Shown here in pieces: positions 1-12,900 of a stretch of 64,000 bases of DNA (positions are counted from its first letter, which is position 1; each line of letters begins with the position of its first letter). The translations under genes were made by a program, and so were the position numbers. Source of the stretch: Paraspadella gotoi (taxonomy: Eukaryota > Chaetognatha); contig CM119263.1 in NCBI GenBank assembly GCA_051294375.1, positions 29,158,079 to 29,222,078 on the forward strand. The letters run 5' to 3'. Below the pieces are notes generated by a model. The model was not told where the DNA came from, did not search any database, and saw only the letters and a list, made by a program, of their open reading frames with translations.

Positions 1-911
1 TACTTAAAAGCAGACAAATCAAACCTAAATTCTATTCTTACAGAAACAAAACTATAATAATTATTAATTAATATTCATATTCATCCTTTAAATGTATAAT
101 TAAACTATATTGATTCCTTAATTATAATAATTAAAAAAAATTTAGCAAAAGTACAGAATCTTTCTCTTCTTTTTATATTTATATTAAATTTTGATTCATT
201 CCTAGTTTTTTTTCTTATAAATTTTATATAATAAAGCTGAAAATCTTTTTTAAAATTAGATCTTACTCTTTTTTGGAAAAAAAAATTTTAAACTTGAAAA
301 AGATTTTCTTCTTACCGATTTTTTAAAAAAATTAAGCTCGCTGATTTTATCGAAATTTTTAACTACTTTCCAAATGATTATAGAAGAAAAAATTTATATG
401 ATCAGAACCAGCTTAGGTTAAAGGGTCAAACGTTATGTTTTCAGCTTTTTACCCCCCCTGTTCACTTGGTCCCCTTAGAGAGTGGTCTTTTATACAATTG
501 AAACATTCTTTGAAACATTATACCACTTCATTGAAGGGAAGCCAGGTACTCTGGGAGTGAAAAAATGCAGGAACCTGCTATGTTATTATCTTGTAAGAGT
601 GATGGAGGCATTAAACCACCAAAGCCTGTCCAAAGTCGGGGGCAAGATGGCTTATTTATTAAATGAATGGATAATTTTTATATTGGTTGTACCAATTTCA
701 TAACAAATTTATCAAATTAATTTAAATTTTGATTCGTTTCCAATTCCATTATTCTTTATTTTCAATTAAATATTTAAAAACAATGACTCAAAAATCAGAT
801 GGTCGGACAGCATATTTGTTTAAGCAATTTCTAAAAGGATAAAGTGACTGCTGAAGGTATTAGAGACTAAAAACTAGTAGCATTTCCAAACTTCTAATTG
901 TACTGTTTCAG
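1..911. other. AT-rich noncoding start of window
   Basis: No exon is recognisable here. The stretch precedes the first visible exon of the mosaic gene at 912 and is probably one of its introns, because that exon begins at an AG acceptor in open frame and has no start codon or signal peptide. Two pieces belong to dispersed repeats seen elsewhere: 481-515 resembles 11475-11510, and 671-702 resembles 14916-14947. Confidence concerns only the absence of an obvious gene. Confidence 0.6.
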
Positions 912-3900
912 AATCCGAATCTTAATTGCAATGACAAAATAGTATCAGTAGATGGAACTGCTGAAAGTTCATCAACATTAAATGATTCGCCAGTGGAAGA
1001 TGCGTTTAAGAATGGCGAATGGCACAGTAATGAAGGGAATGGCCAATGGATAGCTTATATTTTCAGCGATTATACTGCAGTATGTAAATATTGTTTCAGC
1101 TCCAGGTATTATGATAAAATATTATACATGTAAATATTACTGTTTGCAATGCCTTAGCTTTTAACATTTTAATCTAATAATATTAATTTTATGCCTAAAT
1201 CAACCACATAAAAAATAATAAAAATTGAATAGATTGTTATACAAAAATGTTCATGAATGACAATTTTTTTCATTGCCGATAAGGTTCATTATAAATTATT
1301 ATAAATTTATTTTAAAACATGCACTTTAACCATTTTGATCGTTGATATTTTATCATCAAAGTCAAACAAATAATGGTGAGGTAAGATGGAGTGAAGGAGA
1401 ACACCGTCTACTTGGTTACATCCAAAAATCATTTGTCGGCCACAAAGGGAACAACAACGAATGCTTAGCGTTTACAATAGGAAGATGCGTAATTTCGATT
1501 GTGGCCCAGGAAAGGAGCTCAATGATGACAAAGGAATGGACACCTTGTGTTCCGAAAAAGAACAAGAGGGGGGCGGAGTGGGAAGAGTGAATATTTTTTC
1601 ACCTCTTGTTTTGAATGAATCAACATTCAACAAAATGGTTTAAATTCATGGTCTCGTAAATAACAAAACAACTGTATCCTACAGCGATGTATTCAATGTA
1701 CTTTGACTAAAAAATTGTCTTTCATAAAAATTTTAAAAATTTTCTAAACTTTTTTTAGCAGGTAACAAATATTTTTTGTCGTATTTAAGTAACATTCTCT
1801 ACTTCCTTTTAAAACAAAATTTAAGCAATTTTATTATTATTTAACATAGATCATTAAAATTGATTTAAGGATTGACAATACTGAAAATAATGTTCTCTAT
1901 GATACGCCAAGAATATTTTGGGCTGAAGGTTCTAATAATGGATTGAGTTGGTGGCCTTTACAAAACAAAAATCATGCACAACCCCCTCCAGTTTTTACAG
2001 GTTATTACAATATCAATGTTAAAATAAGAATCAGGATATTTTCAATTTGATACAAATGAAGATATAAAGTTACTATTTTTAAAAAATACGAACTGAAAAA
2101 CTTTGTAATCTGATCAATTTCTTTTTTTTTCCAAAGGTGCAAGCCAAGAAGTATGCTACACAATACCTATTCCACAACCCTATTTGCGGTTTAGGTTGTA
2201 TGTTCCTGAAACACCAGGTCGACCTACTGGAGTTAAATTTACAGTAATAAGGAATATTAAATTAATTGGTGAAGATTCATCAGGTAAATTATATATATAT
2301 TTTGTATATAATTAAATCGCCATATATTTCTAAATGAAATTTTATAAATAAAATCTTTTTAAGGATCATGTGGAAACCAGAATGTGGCTGACCTTTCAAA
2401 TGATGCAACAGTAACAGCGACATCATTTTTAAATGAAAATTACCCACAAAATGCTTTTAAAGGGCTTAATTTTGAGTGGCATTCTCAAGACAAACCTCCT
2501 CAAAGCCTGGTTTACGATTTCAAAATCCCAAGAAAAATCTGCTTAATTTCATTTTTACCAAGAATAGATAACAATGAAGAAAACGTTCCGCGTGATTGCC
2601 CAAAGTCATGGACATTTGATGGTTCAAATGATGGGTCCAATTGGGAAACTTTAAAATACATACAATTAGAAGCTGTTTGCCAACCAAATGTCAGGATACA
2701 GCATATTATACCAAATTCTAAATCATTTCAAATGTACAGAATACAAATATTAGAAGTACCAGGAAGACTATCAGGCAATAAATTTGTAGTCATACGTGAT
2801 GTTCAAATGCATGAAGATTTAGGAACAGTCACACCAGTGTCAACTTTATCAACAAATCCGACTATTTCTACCCTCTCCACTGTTACTACATCAACAGTTT
2901 CAACTAGTTCTACATCCACACCTAATGATTGTACTCACAACATTGCCACAAATCCTAATGCAGGCAGTGCCTCAAGTGTTCTTACTGGGTCACAAGCTTC
3001 CTTTGCATTTGAAGGTATTGACAATAAAAAAGAGTGGCATTCAGGAAAGATGGAAAAAGATGTTCCTACATGGCTATCTTATACCACCTACAATGTTCCC
3101 GTGAAAGTGTGTAAAATTTCATTTTATTCAAGGTAATAATAAACTATATCCATTCTTCATCTTTATTAATACAAAAATAAAATATTATATGAAATTCTTT
3201 TTGTTGAGTTTGTTGTGTTGGCTCTATAAAAATAAAATGATAATTATATACTATAATAAATACATTTTTTATGGTTGTTTTTTAACAATAATTTTTAAAA
3301 TTTATTTTATTGATAAGCACACTACAGATCTGCTCAAAAAAAGTTTAAACTTTGAACCCCCTACTATCTCGCTTGTCTGTCATCCTATTAATTAAAATTT
3401 GGGTTCATTTGAAAGCCAAGACAAATATCTTTTATCCGAGCCCATGACGAGGTTTTTAGGCTAAATATTATAGAAGCTGTGCTAAAATAAAAAAATGGAT
3501 CGAAATTTTGTCTTATAAATTTTTTTTTGCGAAAAAAATTTTTTTATCCATCGTTTTTTGTACCATGGAAACTTCAAAACAGCTGATCCCCAAAAGTAAA
3601 GCTGCAATAGTTGAGCTTTGGAAGGGGGGTTTGTCAAGATATAGGATCACCAGACAGTTTTATTTCCCTCTAACAACCATCTGCAGAGTTGTCAACAAAT
3701 TTGAAGCAACTGGACACCTTGGACGAGCTGTTGGAAGCAGGCGGCCTCGCATGTCCACGGAGAGTGAGAACGATAACGTGGATAGTCTCGCAATTCAAGA
3801 TTGCAAGGCTTCTGCAAACCAGTTGGGGAAAAAAATGGAGAGAAGAGGAAGTGTTGCCAGTTGTTCAACAGTGAATGGGCAGCTTTTCATGGAGAATAGA

Positions 3901-6900
3901 GCTCTTGGATACAAAGCTAAAACTACTCAAAAATGTCATGAGGAAAATGAGATCAAGGTGCATAAGGTTGGCCTGGAAATTCACCTGATTGCAACTTCAT
4001 CGAAAATGTTTGGTCAAGGATGAAAAGGGATATTTTGCAGTATAACGCCATGACAGTCAACAAAATCTAAAAAAATTTAAAATGAATTTGGGGAGCTGAA
4101 CCCTTCATATTTGTGCAGCGCCTATAACTCTCTCCCTCATTGCAGGGAGGTGGAGTTGGAAGCAAATAGTGGTTTGACAACATATTAACTGAGTCCTAAA
4201 AGTACTATTTTCCTTCAAATAACGAAATAAAATGCTTTTATCATAACTGTTACGAAATAACTATCTTTTTTTTTAGCANNNNNNNNNNNNNNNNNNNNNN
4301 NNNNNNNNNNNNNNNNNNNNNNNNNNNNNNNNNNNNNNNNNNNNNNNNNNNNNNNNNNNNNNNNNNNNNNNNNNNNNNAACAAGTTTGAGCAAACAATGT
4401 CATATCTGCCTACGCTAACTTAGCAGTAATCAGCTAAAAAGTATGTAAGTTTGTAAAAAGTATTCAAAATGGAAAAAAGTATGCCAGTTAGAAAAAATAG
4501 TATGCAAGTTAGAAAAAATAGTATGCAAGTTGGAAAAAATAGTATGCAAGTTGGAAAAAAAAGTATGCATACTTAGAAAAAAGTATGCTTACTTTAAAAA
4601 AGTATGCATATTTTGAAAAAAGGGTGCATACTTTAAAAAAAGTATGCATACTTTAAGAAAAGTATGCATACTTGGAAAAATAGTATGCATACTTGGAAAA
4701 ATAGTATGCATACTTGGAAAAAATAGTATGCAAGTTGGAAAAAAGAGCATACTTTAAAAAAGTATGCATACTTAAAAAAAAAGTATGCATATTTTGAAAA
4801 ATGCATACATATTTTGAAAAAGTATGCATACTTTGAAAAAAGTATGCATACTTTTTCCAACTTGCATACTACTTTTCTCAACTTGCATATTACTTTTTTC
4901 AACTTGCATACTATTTTTTCAACTTGCATACTATTTTTTTCAACTTGCATACTACTTTTTTCAACTTACATACCACTTCTTTCAACTTGCATACTACTTT
5001 TTTCAACTTGCATACCACTTTTTTAACTTGCATACTACTTTTTTCATCTTGCATACTACTTTTTTTAACTTGCATACTACATTTTTCAACTTGCATACTA
5101 CTTTTTTAACTTGCATATTACTTTTTTCAACTTGCATATTATTTTTTTTAAACTAACTTTTTTTTATCTTGTAGAGAAGACAATAAGCTATCCGAAACCA
5201 TACTGATATGTATCGATTTTGTTCTATTTTACAAAAGATCTAGCAGGTTTTTTGGGAAAAGGGAAAAAACGGCCTCACCAGTCCATTTAAATACCATTTT
5301 TGGGCATGATAAAATGGGAATTTCGATCGCGCTGTTACCTCTATTAGCTTCCCAAGAAGCCCAGCTTTCGAAATATGCTCATATTGATATAGTTTTGGCC
5401 TTGACTATGCAGTTTTGAATAGAAATGAAATATAGAGGAATCTTGATCGGAACTTCGATTTGAATGATGCGCATCCCTAATTAATCAATCAATCAATCAA
5501 CGTTGGTATTCATCCTCATCATTGCTGTCATCAATATCGTCGTTTTTGTTATGGTTAGTGACCTGAAGAATTACCCAAAATTATGTCCACAGTATGAACT
5601 TTCAATAATTGTACTAACCAATCTATTTTCTTTGCCATAATTTCTTTTATAACGAGTAAGGGACTGGGTCTGTTTCTCTTTCTCTGATAAAAGTATAATT
5701 AAGTATAAAAGTAAAGTAAAGTAAAAGTAAAGTATAAAAGTATAATTACTAAATCATTTTTTCAATTTTTCTCACTTGATTGGAGGTTCCATCTTGTAAC
5801 GTTATACAGTTGAATCATCTTTTTCCAAAATGAATAAAAAACTTTAAAAAAAGGAAAAAAATTCAGGTAAAAGAAATCTAGACTGTAAACAACTTTTTTA
5901 TCCAAGTTTTTTTCTGAGTAAATCAGAGATGATGTATCCTTAATAACTTAGCTGCTTAATTTCTGAATTAATCAATATAGGTTATTGTAAATTTTTCAGT
6001 ACAAGAAAAGAAACAACTAACTTTTCTTATGGAAAAAAGCATCTCAGGGGAAAAAAATAAAAATAAACGATTGAAGTTTATGTATTCAATCATCATTCAA
6101 GCCTTTGCTACATTTGCGAGTATCGATATTGCAATCAATCGATGCTTTCTATGTAAAAGAATGCAAGTAAGATTGAAGGTTTTTTTTCTATTTTTGTATT
6201 TCACTTCACAAGCAAAGTTATGATCATAGAAAAAAAAGCACACTACCAATTGTTAACCATGATTCGAAGTATATAATACTAAAATCTGATTGGGCTATCT
6301 TCATTGGCTTTCAGAGAGAGATCATTTGGAAGATTTTCCACTTCTGACCCTGATATCTCGAAAAGTTGACGACGAGAAAAATTTTTGATTAGTGCATCTT
6401 GTAGCCCGGGAAAAAGCGAATTAATGACGCATCGGACAAGACTTTCAATTTCTAAATTTTAGGCGTAATGTTTAATAAATCGATGGATCCGTCTCCCCTT
6501 AAGTGGGTTAAAAATTAAAAAAACTATATTTAATATATAAAAAGTTAATTTTCAGCTTAAAATATAGCTTTTTCTAATTTTTGACCCACTTAATGAAGGA
6601 ATTTTTCAAAAAGAGTTATATTTCTTTTTACCAACTTTTTATGGCGAATCCAAATCTGCAAAAAAATCTTAGAAAAAACTGTTTTGAAATTTTAACATTT
6701 ATTGGTTTAGTACTAGTATAAATATGGCCTACTGCGTAAATTGTAAAATTTATTATGAATTTTTTGATTACATAAATGTTCATTAATATAATGTTGTTCG
6801 TTCCTCACTTTTAGAATTTTAATTAAAGTTAAATTTAGAAATTTTACTACGCCTTACAAACCACCCTTAACCAAACTACCAAGATTAGATATGTAGTCGG

Positions 6901-9900
6901 GCATTGCCTAAGTTCACCCCGCTGGGTTCAATCCCAACTCGGTACCGATCCGAGGACGGCCGTAAACCGAATTGGGGGCGTGGAAAACCCTCAAGTCTGG
7001 TTCCAAGCCCGGGACCCGTTCCATGGCTGCGAGAGGGGTTAAAGAAGTTGCGGATAGCACTCTTCAGTCCACTTAGCGCCTTATCTACAGTAACTACTAG
7101 GAAAAAAAAGTAATGATATATGCGAGTAGAAAAACGCCTGAGTCGGTTCCGGTCGGCGAAAGTAAAATAGTGCTTTTTGTTGTGCTTTAATGGGCTGAGC
7201 TCCTCCACTTGGACTTTTAGTTTCTAAATATGGCCACGTCAAAGAGATTAAGCTCACTCCCCAGTCCGCGAATCTTCAATCACTTTCTTTTGAAAAGATA
7301 AAATTCAAAAAGGAAAAACTTTACTAGATTTTCCGTCGAGGACAAGATGGTCGATTTTCATTACATAATAACACCCTAAATTAGAAAGGCACTTCTAAGG
7401 TGTAACGACATTACCATTCTCCTTGTGTTTGATTATATAGTACAAATCATATGTTTTCTAGGATTGACAATTCACTGGGTAATGCTCAAAATGACTGCCC
7501 CAATGATTTTGCTATACAAGGCTCAAACAACAACGCCTATTGGTATAATATTAGTATAGTTAAAAAAGAAGAACCCTGTCCATATAATGAAGAAATAACT
7601 TACACATTTAAAAATCTCAATGAATATACAACTTATCGAATTATAATATATGATGTACCAGGTAAGGAAATATATTAAAGATAGAAAAGTAAAAACAAAA
7701 TATCAATGTCATTTTTTTCCTCTCCAAGGGCGGGATCCGGCAACTAAATATGTGGTTATTCGAGGAGTAAAACTATTTGCTAATAAGCCATTCACAATAG
7801 GTAACTCTGAATTAATTAAATAATTTTAACTTCTCCCAGCAGTCACAAACCTAGAATTTACTTTGTTGGTATGATGGTTGAAAAAATACTTTTGTTAACA
7901 AATTATTATTATTATTAACATAAAATATTATAAAATTGGATTAAAGGGAAAATTAAATATTTAGAATTATTATTTAAAAAACTTAATATACGATTTAAGA
8001 CCTATGTAAAATTTTAATCATAATCAAAATCACATTATTATTTAAAATTATATTAATTTAAATTATATAATATAATAATTTTAATATATATATAAAATAT
8101 AATAATAATATAAAATAATATCAATTAAAATTATCAATTTTTTTCAAAAAATATCATTTCTCACTACTTTTTATTAAGGATTATATTAGACTGTTGGTAG
8201 GCGCAACATTGTTTAAAATTGTTAAATATTTTTAGGTCCAACAGCAAACCCATCGACACAATCAACAGTTTCTACGGTAAAAAAAAGATCAAGAGTGTTT
8301 TAAAATGATATCACTATATTATTCTTCCCAAAAGCTGAAAAAAAATATGTTATCTTTTACTTTTATTATGGTTTAATTATATTTCGGTTCAACATCAGCA
8401 TACATTTGGACTTATATATAAACAAAAAGCATAACAATTTAATTTTTCGCAGGAACTAAAGATCTTTTTTAATATTTCAGTTATCATTCATTAAAACATT
8501 TTATATTACTTTATACATAGTTATATCTATTAGTTGATCATTAAAATTAAGCTATCACAAAATATTATAATCTTACAGGTAATTTTTTCCAATTGATCAA
8601 ATATAACAAGCTTCTGCTGGTGCTATCAAAAAGAAGCAACTAAAAGATATAAAAAAATACATCATATAATGTATCATAAATCTGAAAATTATAGATTTAA
8701 AACAATACCAAGAACTTATCTAAGCAATTTGGGTGATATCTGTCAATTTCTTATAAATAAGTAGGCCACAAAGACGTAGTATTTTACTTTTAGAGATAAC
8801 TTTCAAAATTTATGAGGCTAGCGAGTTTAAAATTTCAAATTAGCTGATAAATAAAAGGTCAGATCTTACATCTGGGTATCTGCAACAAAAAATCTAATTC
8901 TAAGCGAGATCCTGCAAGATCACTTTTATAATTTAATTTTATCTAGCTTTAACTTATAAATTTATTTTTTGAAATTACGAAACTCCAGTAATAAATATTT
9001 TTGAATCAATCTTGTACAATCAAATCTTTGAAAATAAATTTTTATTAACATTTAGCTATCAACGGTTTCAACAACTGCTAATCCACCACAATGTGAAACA
9101 GATACAAATTTTGCTATTGGAGGAACAGCTTTTGCAAGTTCTTTCTTTGTCGGTTTTGAAGCAGAGAAAGGATTTTCAGGTTATTTTTATCAATAAAACA
9201 AATTTTAAAAAATATTACTCAAATATTTTATTGTACAAGGGGTTGACACAGAATGGCAGAGCCAAAATGGAATGCCACAATATCTGGGATATCATTTACT
9301 TGAACCAGCAGTTTTGTGCAGAGTTTCATTTTTACCGAGAAAGGATAACAGGTGATTATTGAAGTAAAAAATTCCATCAGTCATCACCAATTCTCTCTTA
9401 AACAAAATTGGTTCTGTAACAATGTAATAATTCTTAGTTTTGGAAACCTCCCACGAGATTGCCCAATGACCTATAATATTGAGGCCTCAAATGATGAATT
9501 CCAGTCAGAAACCAAGATTCTTCGAAGCGTGACCGATGCTCCAGCATGTGCAGAAGATGTAATCACCAACGTAATTTTTAACAATGAAATCTCATACAAA
9601 TCTTATAGGTATAATTAGTATTAATACATAGTATGCATAAAATTAACTAAAATCTTAATTTGCTCAGGGTTAAGGTTTTGGATGTACGTGGACGACCTGA
9701 TGGAACTAAATTTACCGTGATAAGAGACCTACAAATGTTTGGTATTAAACCTTGCAATGGAAACAAAAATTTGGCCATTGATGGAATAGCAACCGCATCT
9801 TCGTAATTGTTTTATTTTTAAGCTTTTAAAAATAAATAAGAAAACCTAATATCTATAGTTCATTCTAATTTTTTTTTTAAATTTTAGTGAATACCCTGGA

Positions 9901-12900
9901 AATGAAGCTGCTAAAGCCTTTGAAGGTGATACTAATGAATGGAGCAGCCAGGAAGGGATGCCTCAATACATAAATTATAAATTGATCAATGAGGAAATTT
10001 TATGCAAGATAAGGTTCATGCCCAGAAAAGACAATTCATTAGGAAATGTACCAAGAGATTGTCCTCAAAATTTTAAGATTGAGGGGTCAAATGATGGAAA
10101 TTTGTACGAAATATTAAAAGAAATTGAAGGTATTTATTTTATAAACTAAAATACTTAACAAAAAATTCTTAAAAGCGAAAATATCAATGATATCAAACGT
10201 TCATTTAAATATAGGTCTTCCCAATTGCGCTGTAAACCAAGAGATTGAAATTGTTCTTAATAATGACAAAGCCTACAAAAACTACAGAATTAAAATTGAG
10301 TCTGTTCCAGGGAGGTCTGATGGCCAAAAATATGTTGTTTTAAGAAACATACAATTTTATGGAAAAACCTCAACAGAAATACCATCAACAGGTATTACCC
10401 TATTCCTGTAAAACCTATAATAGAGTTAATAAATAAAACTTTTTATCTAGCAACACCACAACCACAGTGCCAAGGATTGATCAATTATGCCCAAGGAGGA
10501 ATAGCTTCTGCCTCTTCCGTGCTTGCGCCATCGGTGGGTGCAAACATGGCTTTTGATGGTAAATGTTTCATTGCAAAATAAAAATATTTGAAAAAAAATT
10601 AATAAGAAATGGAATAAATAAATTATACATTATATAGGACCTGGAAAAGAATGGCACGCTCAAGAAGGTGTACCACAATGGATTATGTATGAACTAACAG
10701 AAATAAAGGAAGTATGCAAAATTACATACCTTCCACGAATTGATAACAGTGCAGGAAATGTACCTAAAGACTGCCCAAAATCATACAAGTTTGAAGGATC
10801 AAAAGATGGCAACACGTTTGAAACTTTACTGGATATACAAGATCAGAATTTATGTGAACCCAATGCAATTTTGACACATTCATTTGCAAATGAAAAAGCA
10901 TTCAAGTATTATCGACTTAAAGTCACTGATGTTCCAGGACGAGGAACACAAAAATTTGTGATTATTCGTGATTTAAGATTTTTTGGAAAAGATGACTCGA
11001 TTGCTTGTAGTCAAACGAATATGGCCAAAGGTTAGTAAATGCAAAACAATTATTGTTTTTTTTTATTTCGCTTTTCTTTCATTCTCAAAACTATGTTTTC
11101 CTTACCACCACACCACATTTTCAACTTTATTTGGCAAAAGCACCTTTATATTACAACATATTGTAGGCTGGAACCATATTAACATTTTATTAATAGATTT
11201 AAAATTAACAGTCGAAACAAATAGAAATTTGAGTGTTACTTGACTTTGCTATACGCCTTTCCACAAAATCCCCGAGTATTCATTAAAGTAACTAACCATT
11301 ACATTTGGATGCATCATAAAAGTTATTTTTTAAATTTTTTAGAATTATAACATTATACATTTATAATATGTTAAAATGACAATGCTTAAAATTTAAAATA
11401 ATCTATTTTAATAAAAAATTTTGATTCATATAAAAGTGGAGAACAATTTAGTATTCTTCGATCTAATACTTAAGGGAGTGGTATTTTCATACAATTAAAA
11501 CATTCTCAGAAAAAAATTGGAAAATCAAATTGAAGTTTAAAATTTGATCTCTTAATAATTAGTCACCAAATATAGATGACTCATTACAAATGTGCTACAT
11601 TATACATCATAGGAAACCGAGACCTTCAAAACCGACTATCATTAAACACTCTTGAGTTTACAGTTGCATTGATATGGTGTCAAGGAAAAAAATCATACTG
11701 TAAAATGTTGCCAAAATTATGACGCATTCCGTTTATGGTCACAATTTTCCGGTGATGACGTGAAGGCGCAATTTTTTTCACTATTTTTTTCCCTAAAATG
11801 ATGCAATATTACTGGAATTATAGGACAGCTCGATCGAACAATGGACGCAAAATGGACTCATAGGGTTGTTTTACAAGTACTCACGGTGCAAATAGTAATT
11901 AATAATTTTAACTATTTTAGGTGGTGCGGCCTCTGCTTCCACTGAAATTATAGCAGATACCTCAGCTATAAAAGGCTTTACAAGTCCAAATGATAACTGG
12001 CACAGTGAGCAGGGAGTGCCTCAATATATCAGCTACACCTTCCCTCAATCTAGAAGTGCGTGCTCGATCAGTTTTTTGCCAAGACCAGACAATTCTAACA
12101 ATAATGCAATCCCTGATTGTCCAAAGACTTTCAATATTTATGGAATAGATTCTAATAACAACGAAAAACTTTTAAAAGCAGTGTTAAAAAATAATTGTGA
12201 ATTTAGAAATCGTATAGTAGTAAACTTGAATAATTATGACGCATTTAAAACCTACAAAATTAATGTGATTGATGTACATGGGCGAACCAATGATCAAAAA
12301 TTTGTGGTTATAAGCGATATTCAAATACATGGAGCTCAAGTGTGTGACCCTAATCCATGTAATGGGGGTACTTGTGCAAAAAATCCAGCATCAAGTGGTT
12401 ACAAATGCAGCTGTCCAAATGGGTTCCAAGGCTTAAACTGTGAAATCAATATTGCAAATTTTGACTGCAATCAAATACCGTGCAAAAATGGAGGAACTTG
12501 CAACAATGAAAACAAGGTAACAAAATGTGACAAAATAACATTCTGCAAGATATCAAAAATTATCTTTTAAATCAGTTTCACCAAATGAATTTAGTTTTTG
12601 TATAACTTTTTCATTTATAAAATAAATTTAATTATTTAATGATAACCATCAAAAAATGTAAAATATACAAACGATTAAACTAATGATTCTTTTAATTGTG
12701 ATCAAGATACTAATCTACCATTATTACAACTAACTAAAGTAATAAAAATTATTTTTTCTATGAGTGTTGTACATTCAGTTTTATTTACTCAAACAACCAT
12801 CAGGTTAAAAATATTAAATTTGGATAAAATAACTAAACAAACCTATTGAACCTATTTTTAATCTTAAATTTTATTTCAATTTAAACGACGAATAATAATT

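Noticed and set aside
1850-1869. Exon 2 of the mosaic gene starting at 1850
   Set aside because: With the required phase this start meets TAA at 1866-1868. The AG at 1868-1869 restores R-I-D-N as at 7462.
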